From: Psococerastis gibbosa
Taxonomy: Eukaryota; Arthropoda; Insecta; Psocodea; Psocidae
Reading direction: 5' to 3'
Assembly: GCA_963971405.1 (NCBI GenBank)
Contig: OZ020487.1
Coordinates: 42,443,039 to 42,507,038 of the forward strand
Length of the DNA stretch: 64,000 nt
The position numbers and the translations under genes were made by a program. The notes under the pieces are model-generated. The model was not told the DNA's origin and did not search any database. It saw nothing but the letters and a program-made list of their open reading frames with translations. Shown here one piece after another: positions 46,174 to 57,860 of this stretch (within the stretch, counting starts at the first letter, position 1; each line of letters begins with the position of its first letter).

Positions 46174-46730
46174 CGTTTGCTGATTTCGACTCTACTGTGA
46201 ACGTATACGTGTTTCGCTTGCATAGGCGAAGGGTCCACTTTTTGTTTGTACTAGATAACTATTGTATTAAAAGTTACCATGGATGATGAGACTCTATGCT
46301 GTAGGTATCGCTGATTGAAAATGATGCCCAAGGTTGCGAACCCTCCGGAGAAAGGGCTGTTGACCCATCGGCAAAGCCTGCGGAAACACAGTTCGTCATG
46401 TTGTCTGACTTTATTCATAACTAATTATTTTTTTTATTGGGCATTTGCTTCCGGACAATGAGGAAAGAAAAACGTAGGTGGCGCTCATTGAAATTATGAA
46501 TTACAGCCCGATCTTTTATTCATATTCAGAAAGCCTACTGAGGCAAATGATTTTGCTCAAAACATATGAATAGAAACCCAAGCATATGCTTCAATTATGT
46601 GAAGCATAAGCTTATGCTACTTTTTATTAATTCGGCTGATTATTATGGTAATGTGGACAGTTGTCAGTACAGACCCTGATTCGAGGGGGTTCTTAGCCTG
46701 GGGCGCATTTTTCACCATTGATTCCTACAA
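46174..46730. other. Region just after the flippase stop, probable 3' UTR
   Basis: No gene is seen. ATTAAA at 46266 is the nearest poly(A)-like signal. The true transcript end is unknown. Confidence 0.35.
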
Positions 46731-46732
46731 TA

Positions 46733-46871
46733 GGCGCTTATTCCACCGACGCCAATAGTCAAAATATTGATGATATTGACGTGGTAGCAGACATTTTTAC
46801 ACTGTCTTTAATGTCTGCTACCACGTCAAACACGTCAATAGTGAACTATTGACGTCGGTGGAATAAGCGCC
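46733..46871. mobile_element. GGCG-family palindromic element (P7)
   Basis: A 139-bp palindrome with ends GGCGCTTATTCCACCGACGC and a matching right arm, flanked by ATA on both sides. The right half is nearly identical to that of P1 (6204-6341). Confidence 0.88.
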
Positions 46872-47930
46872 ATAGGTATTGTCCAGTGTTTGACTGTCAG
46901 CGTCTATACTCGTCGATAGGCTTGCTCTGCACCTAAGGTAAATTATGTAAGATGTATAAATTTATAAGAAAACTACGTCACGGTAGCTGTTAAGTATTGG
47001 TAGCGAATTCAATTTATGGACTAAGTGCAGTATATTATTACAAGTATATTGATTCGTAAATTGTGGTCAGTTCCATGTTTATTGTTTGTCTATGACGTGG
47101 TCTTCTTATATAGAAATCGGTGCTCAGCAAATGTTTCTCCGACCATGTATCGTTCCCACTACGCTTAGAAATGACTCGCTATGGAACACTAGAATGCACC
47201 GTGATGTTCCCATGTATTGCGGTGCCGTTCATTATTTCTTACCGAGACATTTCTAAGGGGGGGGGGGGCATGGCCATGTGGGAGTAATCGTTACCGCGGG
47301 TAAATGCTTAGCTTGGGAGCAATTTACGCATACCCAGAATGCTTATGGTTGTTAAGTTTCTTTCCTTGTGTTAAAATAGTTTTCAGGTATGCTGTATAAG
47401 AATTTTGGTAATCCTTTATTACGTACATTGTTTCGGCTAGGCTAGAATTTGCATATTATATGCTGGCGGTTGAACAATGGTTACTAGAAATTGAGAAAAC
47501 TATAATTCATTAATAAAAAAAAAGTATGAGTAACGTTACCCGTGGTATGTACAATATAATGAAAATAACCCTGTAAATAAGTATATGATATTGTTTTACA
47601 TAAAGAGAGAAAATTTAGAGACTATTGTTAATTTTTATATGGTGCTGGTAGATGTAGTTTTACCCCATGTGTAAAGCAAGTGGTGACGCGCGATTTTTAA
47701 ACATTTGACCTCTCCATTGAAGCATTATATTACTTAGCATATTTTTATTATACTATGAGACTAGGCTATATGACACCACACTGGCATTTTTTTGAACAAA
47801 TTTAATTTCACAGGAAGTCTTGTTTGTAGAGCTAACAATTAATTGTACTGGTATGGTGAGTAATAAATTAGTAGATATTTTATTAATAAGTATTCAACCG
47901 ATATAAGTCCAAAATGATAGCGTCAAACAT
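46872..47930. other. AT-rich sequence without recognised features
   Basis: Only short low-complexity runs (a G run at 47261) and a single piece resembling the intron 1 minisatellite unit (47220-47255) are seen. Confidence 0.45.
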
Positions 47931-47934
47931 AGTG

Positions 47935-48215
47935 TATTGCAGTATTATATGGTATATAACACTGACATTAAACTAACTTGGGCTGAAGAGGTAACATCCT
48001 CGTTATAACAGAAATTAGAGGATATAAAAAAAATGGACTTGGCGGGATTTGAACCATCGTCTTAACCGCTGGACTACAAGCACAAGTACAGTGCCCTCTA
48101 AACCCTTTACTTATACGTTCTTATCGACAAGATTCGTATTGCTAGACAGGTTAGCACAACTGGGTTTGAATCCCGCCAAGTTCAGTTTTTTCTGTGTCCT
48201 CTAAGTTCGGTCAAA
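47935..48215. repeat. Repeat with tRNA-like arms, copy T3, broken
   Basis: It starts TGCAGTATTATATGGTATAT and AACACTGACATTAAACTAAC as in T1. Minus-strand tRNA-like sequence (CTTGGCGGGATTTGAACC, CGTCTTAACCGCTGG) and a plus-strand T-arm half (GGGTTTGAATCCCGCCAAG) flank about 60 unrelated bases. Confidence 0.65.
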
Positions 48216-50160
48216 CATCGTAGGCTATATTATATTTCCAAAATTAATATTACAATCCTTGTACAATTAGGTACCTCAAGGCAACGCTCGTTTTCACTTC
48301 TAGTTGAAATAATGGTTGAGAATATAGGTACACAATCAAAATAAATTAATTACATTAGTGGCTCATTATTTCCAGTGAAAAAAGCGGATAATGGGGTTTC
48401 CCCAAAATCTCTTAAAATTAAATAACTCTGGGTTCACCTTGTGCGCTCCTCGCACTCTACGCTGCAGGGTTGTGACTCGGACTCAGACTGTCAACTTACT
48501 GTACTATTCTAATGCAGTGCGATATAATTCAAAGAAATACTTATAAGATCAGAAATTTACTGCTTTATTGTGTTGTCAACATTCAATATTTTTTAACTTG
48601 TTAATGACCACCATTTCAGATGGTCTGGTGGGAGTTGATATTTGTGGGAAACTTTAGTTGAGTTGCTCCGCTATGATAAGAATACCCGATCTATTCTTCT
48701 TCTAATGCCTCTTCTAACGAAGATTGGCGATAATCATGGCAATTGTAACAAAAACCCGATCAATAGCAAAGCGAAAATAATAAGACTTAGTCAAGCATAC
48801 CTGAACTAAGAAAAGTGCAACAATGGCAATGACAGAGCCACCCCTGATTTTGATGATAATTTGACTATTTTACTTTATACTTAATGATTACTTGATTGTA
48901 TAATTGAACCGAAATACACATTTATTTATTTAAATAAATAAAAAGGGACGAATCCCCGCTAATCCACCAGCTAGGAGAGTAATTAATTTAATTAATATTA
49001 AAAAAATATATTGTCACGCCTTTTAAAGCTATGGTCAAACTGTGTTAGTACCGGCTAAATACTACGTATAAAAATGTAGAGGGGCATTTCTTTTACTTGA
49101 ATGCATCACCATAATGGCTCTATAATCGACACATATTGAGAAATTTGACTTTGTTATAAAAAAAGTCAGATTGTACCTTAATTTCTGCATTTCATTTGTG
49201 TACGTACAAATACGCGCTTCACCACTGAGTTGCTATGTGCTTATTAAATTCTTTTATATTATTGGGTTATGTTTCTGCCTAATAATATTTTATTCTTATT
49301 GCTAATGGGCAAACAATTCGTTTTTTGTTATGACATCAACTACGAAAAAAATTTGCTCACTAAGGTAGAGTTTTCCTAATTTTTTGTAATTAATGGTGGC
49401 CTTGTCATTATACTCGTTCCACAGCCGATTTATAAAATAAAATGACTATGTATTCATAAAAATGCTAGTTTTCCCAAAATGCAAACTAGTATAGTAAAAT
49501 ATATTTCCAGATTAATAAAGTAATATTGTACATTGCTCATCATCTACCGCAAGGCGACGCCCGTTTGTGGTTTTTACATTTAGCTGTAAAATAATAGTTA
49601 AATATACAGTACATGTACAGTCAAACAAAAAACAAATGGATTAATATTAAAACTAGGTTTCTATGAAATCTGACAAATTTTTAGCGAGAAATTGATGGTA
49701 GATAATTTCGAAATAATGACACGGTTGCTCTGTATAAAAAAAAAGCAGTTCTCCCTATAGGCATGGATTTCCGAATATTTTTTTAAACAAAAAAGGCCTG
49801 GGTATTTTTGACTAACTAAATTAATTCATCCTTCCGCAGCCACAAAGATATGAAAATGGTCATGTGAAAAATTCATACGAAAATACAAGCTTTCGTCTTA
49901 AATTTGCATTTTCGTACCTGAAGTAGGTATTATTGCTCTAGATTTCACAAAAATACGATAAATTGCATTGACCATATTGTTATAGATTCTATAAATAAGA
50001 TATATTATCTTAAGGCAGAAATGCTGAAAGGAGGCGTTGGAAATATATCTATAATATTTATTTTCCACATTATTAATTAATTGTAAGAGTGGGCCGAAAT
50101 GCCCAAAATTCGCCCATATGGAAAATAATGACAATTTTCTTCTTTTTTTCTATTAATTAG
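48216..50160. other. AT-rich sequence without recognised features
   Basis: Frames here are short and show no family signature, and I see no paired inverted ends. It is probably old intergenic DNA. Confidence 0.45.
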
Positions 50161-50169
50161 GGCAAATTT

Positions 50170-50305
50170 CACCCGACTGATTTACGACTACACTCAACCA
50201 CAATGGGATGGAACTTGGAACACTTAAATCAAAATTGTCACTTATGCAAGTTTTCGAATAAACAAACTGTTCTAAGTGCCATCCTATCGTGGTCGGGTAG
50301 TACAT
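50170..50305. mobile_element. MITE with CACCCGAC / GTCGGGTAG ends
   Basis: CACCCGACTGATTTACGACT ... GGGATGGAACTTGGAACACT on the left pairs imperfectly with GTTCTAAGTGCCATCCTATC and GTGGTCGGGTAG on the right. Related fragments are at 44329 and 55735. Confidence 0.5.
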
Positions 50306-51134
50306 GTTTCATATTATAGATTAATAGTGTGCTTTATTTTAGAAAGTTTGTATTTTTTACGAATTTTTCATAAGAACATTTTATTATCTTTGCTATTGTG
50401 AAACGAAAAATTTATTAATTCTGTAAAAGTGACCTTTGCTGACAAAATATTGGGAAATCTCTACCTTAATGCTGCTTTTCACAATTGTTTTCTCGAATTT
50501 GTTCGCTTTTGTGAACTGAAATGGTCAGTTCGCCGATGGATATTTATTGAGCATTTAGCAACTAGTCACCTTTGTCTCAAAATATATTTTAAGACGTGCA
50601 TTTTATTATTTTGTTCTACTATGTATTTTATTGCACTGTTCAAAGAGTTTGCCGTGGTTGGTTGCCGTTTTTGACGTTTCCTCTGTTTCTATACTTGTTA
50701 CTATATGAAGGCCCATTTTGCCTAACATCTGTTAAGTTTTCAACAAAATAAATAATTATTTGGTCTCACAACTTTCACTTATTATCAAAAGCTGTTATTT
50801 ATTAATTGATTATGTATGTGGAATTCGGGAAGAAATTTTTTTGGAGCCATTGGCATTCAGTGGATGCTTCAAGAGAAGAATCGAGGAGTTTAGGTTGGTT
50901 GTGTATTTTCGTAATAGAACAAGTGGTATAGGGTATGAGTAGGTATACTGTGGATGCTAGTTAAAGAAAGTTCACTCTTCATTGGTCTTTCAGTGCTATT
51001 CAATTGTAAATATTGATCAATTTACTATTATGCATGGCAACATCATGAATGATAAATATGAGAAGTGGCGGGGAAACTGGCAGCCATATTTGGGACCCAA
51101 ATAATAAAAATAATAATCATTTAATTCCCAAGTA

Positions 51135-51515
51135 GGCGGGAATTATAGTTGTAATATGGCAGATTATATTATATATTATTATTATGTCTCTACCATATTA
51201 TAACTTACTACTTACTACTACTTACTAGCCAACGCCCACCCTTGACATTTCTGCCATCAGGCGCCGCGCTGACCAGTATAGATGTGCCGTGTGTTCATCT
51301 CCGGTAAGTCGATCGTTTCTTTCATCATCAAGCATCGGGCAGTCCTTGAGGTGGCTGGCGGCCATAGGGGTACTCCCGCACAGGACGCATATATAATATT
51401 ATAACTTAATTTATAATTGATACGTTAAGTATCTACATAATAGTCTCCTTAAAACAAAAATCTCATCAATTTTTAATGCACAAATGAAGAAAAACTGACA
51501 AGTGGAATAACCGCC
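51135..51515. mobile_element. GGCG-family element (P8), interrupted by a LINE
   Basis: GGCGGGAATTATAG on the left and AAGTGGAATAACCGCC on the right enclose the TACCATATTATAACTT / GTTAAGTATCTACATAATAG centre seen in P5 and P6. A LINE copy (51208-51395) splits it. Confidence 0.65.
51208..51395 (-). mobile_element. Short LINE copy, minus strand, with 13-bp duplication
   Basis: The reverse complement matches the last ~165 coding bases of the LINE at 23086-23603 (including the CVLC and [10 protein letters not shown] codons), and its tail (TTAC-type units) lies at the left. ATATTATAACTTA flanks both sides (51195-51207, 51396-51408). Confidence 0.85.
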
Positions 51516-51837
51516 ATTTAGACAAAAAAACTTAAAATGTATACCAGATATGAACATATATAATTACATATACGCATATTTTACAAATATGAACATATTT
51601 AGCCATTTAATTGTTAATTTATTAATGGTAAGTAATTTAGAACTAGTCAAATAAAGTTCTGAGTTCAAAAAATGTCGGTGACAGTCACAACAAATTTTTG
51701 CACTTATGTTCAGCATAGAACATTAAAACCAAGTTTTGTATCCAGTTATTCCTTGCTATTATAAAGCACTGAACCAAGTCCCAATGCTGCAGAGTGAAAT
51801 TTTCTTTAACTTGCGTCGACTGTATCTTTTTTAAAAA

Positions 51838-52115
51838 GGCTTTCATCGCTGGAGCTGCCTGACGAAGCGGTAGAATCCGAGATGATATGCCGTGGTCGTT
51901 CTGGAAGCATACTTACAAACGTTTCGTCAACATCTGTGGTTGACATCTTCAGTGGAAATGCGTAGACTTCTAAGATTGCTGTTGCTGCTGAGCCTCTGAG
52001 ATACAATCTTAAAAGTATACGCAGTTCCACTGAAGATGTCGAACGCAAATTTTGACGAAACGTTTGAAGGTACGCTTTCATCCCGGTTCTACTGCTTCGT
52101 CATATATATTTCTTT
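51838..52115. mobile_element. Penelope-like terminal fragment
   Basis: It holds an inverted pair of units sharing GTAGAATCCGAGATGATATG, ACAAACGTTTCGTCAACATC and GTTGACATCTTCAGTGGAAA with the region at 11194-11690. A minus-strand frame across it is incidental. Confidence 0.6.
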
Positions 52116-52334
52116 TTTTGGTTGCATCTTTTACCTTTACTCTTGAAGCACATATCTAATATGAATTCCATCTGATTGTTTCTATGGCAACCAAGAAAAC
52201 AAATTCCAGTTCTGTAGACCTCAATGATGTACCTCATTGAATGTTTTGGACAAACAGAAACTTGGAGGAAGCTGCCCTCAGATCTGACAAACAAAAACCA
52301 TTTCTGCCGCTGCAGTGTTGACGCTGTGGCTATA

Positions 52335-52400
52335 AAAACATTCCTGGGGTCGTTGGCATAGGACAAGGCCTACGTTCATGAAAAGCCCTTCAAGTAATGC
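52335..52400 (+). repeat. SINE-B 3' fragment
   Basis: GGGGTCGTTGGCATAGGACA and AAAAGCCCTTCAAG match the 3' end of SINE-B. Confidence 0.45.
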
Positions 52401-52562
52401 CAAAGTTGGCGTTTTCCATCTACATTTCGTATACCTGCACATTATTTCTACACATTTAATTGCTAAGCTCACAAATCGGGAATAGTGTTTTTTACTGAAT
52501 AGACCTATATTACATATGGAGTGCGTATTTATTTATCTATTCATGTTGTTTGTTTTCCAAAG

Positions 52563-52640
52563 CCTCCTTTCAGCATTTCTGCTTTAAGCAAGCCTGTCAG
52601 CCTGGCGGGGGAGTGAGTCTGTTTCTGAACTTGAGGCACA
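52563..52640 (-). repeat. R3 end fragment
   Basis: TTTCAGCATTTCTGCTTTAA and GTGAGTCTGTTTCTGAACTT match 20565-20640. Confidence 0.55.
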
Positions 52641-52853
52641 ACAACCAGCTGTTATAAATTAGGAGAAATGTTCCTCTACATTTCGATTACGTTCTGTTTA
52701 GCTTTCGCCAACACAATTTAGCGATATTTTTGGAATGTGACGTGTGAATTTCACGACTTCGAAAACAGTGTTGGTGACTGTTATATTGTAAAAAAAATCA
52801 TTGGCTTAACTTATGGGAACACAGTTCTTCTTGTTGGAAATATTGACTTACAT

Positions 52854-52920
52854 CAGTGGAGTCGAGACATCGATGCCACATGTTGCTGCCATTCGGCTGT
52901 AATTTAATAAAGAAAAGCAT
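52854..52920 (+). mobile_element. LINE 3' tail fragment
   Basis: GTGGAGTCGAGACATCGATG and ATGTTGCTGCCATTCGGCTG resemble the closing part and 3' flank of the LINE end at 16320-16385. Confidence 0.45.
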
Positions 52921-53024
52921 TTTGCAGTCCGATCAAATTTAGCCGATGTGAAACCTATTTCTAAATAAATAATAAATAAATATTGGCTTTTTGCTCTATT
53001 ACTAACCCAAACCGCGGTCAGCTT

Positions 53025-53262
53025 TACATAAATAATAATTAAATATTGACTTTTTTGTTTTATTACTAAGCCAACCTGGCGGAGTGAGGGCTACAAAGCC
53101 TAAAAAGTACACTCGTCTAGGAAGACCCTAGACTGCCTGATTTACATGACATGGCCAAAAAATGTAGCAAGTAGCAAGTGCGGTACTCGATTCAACAACC
53201 TTTCGGGTGAAATTCGGAGTCTGTACTTCTACTCAACATGCCCTACATGTTCTGCTATGTCC
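53025..53262 (-). repeat. SINE-A, minus-strand copy
   Basis: AAGCCAACCTGGCGGAGTGA, TTCAACAACCTTTCGGGTGA and CAACATGCCCTACATG match the complement of 15545-15775; the B box is mutated. A 71-codon plus-strand frame just after it (53289-53504) has no family signature. Confidence 0.65.
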
Positions 53263-53504
53263 AATAGTCTCAATGCCCGTATATAAATATGTTCGACATT
53301 GTCTTAACCAACCCACCAGAAAGCAAATATGATCTGATGGGATCTGATAATTGTGTGATGCGGTTATTGTATAGTCCAGATATGCCTTACCATAGCGAAG
53401 CATATGAGGGGCTTGGTTACAAATGTGGCCAACTCAATTTTTTCAAAAAATGGGGTTTTGATCCGACCTTGCAGAAAATTTTAATGTCCACCTGCACGTT
53501 GTAA

Positions 53505-54080
53505 AATAAAGTAACAAAATCAGCCAGATTGCGCACAGAAGCGCTGAGAAGTTTAGCTATAAACTTAATGCAATTTTCTACAGTAAATCCGCTCTCCGGA
53601 AAAATTCTACAACTTGGAGTTGGCCATGTTTGTAAACAGCCTCCTCATATATAGCACTGAGTTCAGCTAGCTGAGCTGAGAAAAGGGTAACTTGACATGC
53701 TGTAAGAATTTTTTAAATTTTACTTCTCTTGGCGGGCTTTACTGAAATGTTTGACTTTTGATACAAAAGCTGGGACACATAATATTAAGGTAGCAGGTTA
53801 CCGGTATAAAGTGAAAATTAGGTTGCCTGTTAAAACGGAAAGAGAAAACATCGCTCCTACCAATTAGGAGGACAAAACAGTAGGTGGTCATTTGTCGAAG
53901 AAAAATGCAGTGTTGCAGATAGATGTATCAGCAGCGCAACTGATCCTGCTTTGCGGAATTTTAGTTAGATTTTATAACTGCGCCTCCTTATAATTTATAG
54001 TACGCTAATACAGTTTTTCTGTTATGTTGCTGGTCCGTAATTTTTTTTTCTGTATTGGGCTAACGCAATTTTCGGGGGGT
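53505..54080. other. Sequence without recognised features
   Basis: No open frame, RNA or repeat end is recognised. Confidence 0.4.
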
Positions 54081-54081
54081 T

Positions 54082-54444
54082 TTAAGAGGACATGCTACGT
54101 AGAAGTTTAGCACCCCAAATTTTTTTTTTTTTACTTTTTATTTTTTAATTAATTAACAAAGCAAGTTATTCAAGATTTGGCTCATGTAAGTTGTAGAAGA
54201 CTACTTTATGCATTAAATAATAGGAAATAGTAAATTGTTTGTATCTTAGTTCTTTCATAAAAACCGGAGGGGACTAAAAACTACAAAACTGAAAATTAAA
54301 AATAACCCAATTATATGATGCATGAAGTAGTCTTCTACAACATAATTTTGTAACAATTTTTTATAGCTTGCTAAGTTAATTAAATAAGAAACAGAAAGTA
54401 TTTAATTTTGGGGTGGCACTTTTCTACGTAGCATATCATCTTAA
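54082..54444. mobile_element. TA-flanked foldback MITE, copy D5
   Basis: Ends AGAGGACATGCTACGTAGAA and ...TCTACGTAGCATATCATCT are flanked by TA; slightly shorter than the other D copies. Confidence 0.75.
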
Positions 54445-55152
54445 TTGATTGGTGTAGTTTTACTTCTGTCGTAAGTCACTTTTTTGTGGGAGGACATGTA
54501 GGACTATTTCAAAAAGAAAAAATGTGTTTCAAAAATGTAGATGAACATTTCTTATAGGCCTAGTTTATGACGCCTCACCGATGGCTCTACGTTCGATGTT
54601 TCATGTGAAGTGTGAAGTTTGACTTTGTTCCAAAATACTGATGGTGGGGTATGGTGTGTCAGATATCCTCTTACCTTATAAACCTGCTGACAGCTGACTC
54701 CTGGCAGGCTTTAGGCTTCTTATGATGTTATGGTGGTAATGTTAACTAATGATATTGCACCAATATGCACCAATAGCCTACATTCTTAAATGGACCTCTT
54801 CAATATAGGAATAAGTTATATGCTTGCGCCCAACCAATCAACAAATGGGGATGTCACGTGATCTTTCTATCGTTACTTAGAGCACATATAAAGCGAAAGA
54901 GCTCCATTTCTAAGGGACAACTTTCCTCTAGAAAAAAGTAATGACAAGATGGGGTCAGTTTCTATTCCGATAAGCCTAAACTTATATAAATTTATTTTAT
55001 TTTATTCATTTTACGATGAAATAGCAGTTGGCCATGTTGATCATTTGCATTATCATGAAGCAGGCTTTTAAAATTAATAGCTTTCATTGGCCTATCATTT
55101 GGGTGTATACAGATTATCTACTAAAGTTTATGTAAATTCAAAAATTACTTTT

Positions 55153-55353
55153 GGCGGGAAAAAATGCTCAACCGACGTGGATTTTGAATGTGAATTGTGT
55201 CATGACGTGGTAGCAGACATAATTCTCTACCATATTGTAACTTAATTTATAATAGATAAGTTAAGTATCTACATAATAGTCTCCTTAAAATATGGCATCA
55301 TATGGCTACATGACACATTCACATTCAAAATCCACGTCGGAGGAATAGCCACC
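55153..55353. mobile_element. GGCG-family palindromic element (P9)
   Basis: GACGTGGATTTTGAATGTGA and GACGTGGTAGCAGACATAAT on the left are mirrored on the right by TCACATTC-type sequence and TCCACGTCGGAGGAATAGCC. It is closely related to P5 (29172) but decayed. The right arm has lost the GTAGCAGACAT block. Confidence 0.75.
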
Positions 55354-55359
55354 TATCAA

Positions 55360-56750
55360 CTATCAAAGCGGGAGTCCTCCATCATGGGCGCTATAATTGG
55401 GAATCGACGTGTTCACGTGTATTATATAAGTTCTTTGGAATCGACCCCTAATTCTATTGGAAAGTTGTCCATTATATTGATTGATTGTCAGAATTAAGTA
55501 AAATATTCAATTGTAATACTTAATACATTATTAAACTGTTGCCGACTATGTCCACCATGAGAAAACCGTTCCGTTTATGTGTTGTTATAAATTTATTGAA
55601 CGTTCCTTCTTTTTTTTTTTTTTTACTTTGTAACAAATTAAAAATAAAGCGATATTTTCTTGTATTTTGCAGTTATTATTTGAAAGTCGTAACACTTAAA
55701 AAATAAAAAATAAAAAAAAATCTTATGCACTCGATGTTCCGCTTATGCAAGTTTTCGAATACCTAAACAAAGTGTTCCAAGTGCCATCCTATCGTGGTCT
55801 GGTAATATAACCTTTAATAACCCAGAAACAAAATGACTTTCGAGTGTTATTCAAACATGTTCGTTAGGATTAAACAAATTAATGGCTTAGCAAGGGCATA
55901 TAGCCAGGGTGGAGGCTTACTGGGGTAAAGGTACACAGGTACACTCCCCCCCCCCCCCAAATGAAAAATTGAGAATTAAGTACATCAAGTAATCAAAACC
56001 CTACCGTACTATATTTTACTCCTATATTTTTAAAAACCTTTTTCCCATGCCCCCTCTTTGGCATAATGACAATATATGATCTATAGCCTAGTTCTATACT
56101 ACCATATAAACCGTCGTTATTGTAACATGATTTAGTCTGCGTGTCCGAAAGTTGGTCTATATATCTGCCTATGTACGCACTAAAGCTAAATCCGCCACTG
56201 AATAGCCTACATTAGCTATAGTTGACTTTTAAAATGTCTTAGCACTCATGTATATGATACGAGCAGCATCATATAACTTCTAAAGAATACACTAGAGTTG
56301 AGTTCTCAAGAAAAAAAAAATACACTAGAGGTCTAATAGGATCACAGTCACCCCCCCCCCCCTCCAGAAGAAAAATACTGGCTACGTCCTTGATGACTAT
56401 AGGGACATCCCATACCTAGGTACATAGGGACACTGGGGGCATCATTTTATTCATATTTAATTTGTTAGACCTATACATAATAACATAATATGAAGCGTGG
56501 AAATAAAAACCGGGTTAAGCTTAAAAATCATTATTTTATGCCATAATGTAGCTCCTTAGGTTTACCACTTATGATACCAGTATATATAGGTATCTCAAAA
56601 AACTTTAAATCTTTGTTTATGGTAACATTGGTAACAAAGCTAAAAAATTAAAAAATTGTCCGTCGTTGCGAAGAAAAAAAAAATAGGAAAAGTCGAAATG
56701 AAAGAAACGTGCTAAAGCGCCACCATGCGAAATCGAATTACCGGGACAAT
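55360..56750. other. AT-rich region with G/C-run repeat scraps
   Basis: Fragments of the hAT-like G/C-run family lie near 55915-55960 and 56340-56395 (TACTGGCTACGTCCTTGATG), and of the CTATCGTGGT repeat at 55735-55805. No gene is seen. Confidence 0.45.
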
Positions 56751-56757
56751 ATAAGTA

Positions 56758-56957
56758 TGAGTCCGCGCAAAATGAGAAAAGTATGGACATGGAATGTTTT
56801 GATCCTGTGCAACAACGTAAAAATATTTTTTGCACAATTTTTGTTATGCCTTGCATCCAATGCAACAAGGTAACACAAAATTGTGCAAGGAATATTTTTA
56901 TAGTGTTGCACAGGATCAAAACATTCCATGTCCATACTTTTTTCATTTTGCGTGGAC
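56758..56957. mobile_element. 200-bp palindromic MITE with TA flanks
   Basis: GAGTCCGCGCAAAATGAGAA and AAGTATGGACATGGAATGTT on the left are mirrored by AACATTCCATGTCCATACTT and CATTTTGCGTGGAC on the right, with TA at both edges. Frames found on both strands here are products of the palindrome. Confidence 0.8.
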
Positions 56958-57559
56958 TAGGCCTATATACGTACTGATCTAATGTGCTAAGTGCCAGGGA
57001 ACATGAAAACAACAATTAAGTTCAAAACATCCATTTTTCAGCGATATTTATACCAGTAAACACAAAGAACGCAAGCATGGCACTTGACACGTTTTTAAGA
57101 CAGGAGTTGGTGGATATGCCACAAATGCCAACTATTTACCAACTGCAACTACAATTTTGCCACTGTCGCGTGGCGCTATTTACAGGTCGTTGGCCATGTC
57201 ACTTGGATAGTACAACCCAACCACATTGAAGTTCGTCCACCTATGATTTTTACATTTAAGTCCATTTTTTGATTTATTTTTTATCTAAACTAATGAATCT
57301 GTCGAAATAATGATAACTGAAACTTAATTGTAATAGAAGGACTGTCATTAAACTGAAGCAAAAAGATTTAAAAGAAAACAGCCGAGTAAGTTATGGACAG
57401 AATCGCGGTCTCTTGCGCCCACATTGAAGTTCGTCTATTCTCTTATCACTGAATAAATTCACGCACTGTCATTGAAATTACTCTCATTCTATTTTAAAAC
57501 GAATAAATATGTAGCCCAACTGTCCAAAGAATATCTGTCTTATTCGCTATCTGTCATTG

Positions 57560-57860
57560 TCAAATTGTGAAAATAGGACGAGGAAGACCTTTGAACGAAG
57601 ATTTGTCCGAAACAATAATTCTTCTTCACTGTGTAGGTACGTATGTTTCAGTGAAAAATAGGCTCCCAGTTGTTGCTAAGTCGATCCACCATCCAGTCAG
57701 GAATAAGTCCCCCATACCAAAGAAACGTCCAGGCGCTCAGAAGAAAATTGCTGATCGTGACTTAACCGCTTTAAGATGTTTAATTTCAAAGAATAGAAGG
57801 AAAACAACTAAAGAAATTTCTGCACAAGATGGAACAATCCTACCTTTTTGCTATTTGAAG
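57560..57860 (+). mobile_element. Tc1-like transposase N-terminal remnant
   Basis: The frame includes GRGRPLNEDLSETIILLHC and PKKRPGAQKKIADRDLTALR followed by NRRKTTKEISAQ. The second half resembles the Tc1 DNA-binding region (GRPKK...DRxL.R...NRRKT..EI). The catalytic domain is absent. CACATTGAAGTTCGTC occurs twice upstream (57221, 57421) and might be repeated terminal sites. Confidence 0.6.

Noticed and set aside
45776-46162. 128-codon plus-strand open frame over the last exon
   Set aside because: It runs through the LINE, the last intron and the exon in the wrong phase. The correct phase from 45942 gives the conserved [13 protein letters not shown] tail.
53289-53504. 71-codon frame starting MFDIVLTNPPESKYDL
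   Set aside because: The NPP string recalls a methyltransferase motif, but nothing else of that family is present, the frame is short and it follows a SINE. I judge it chance.
56617-57015. 132-codon minus-strand frame and overlapping frames on both strands
   Set aside because: They are mirror products of a palindromic MITE and share the same residues on opposite strands.
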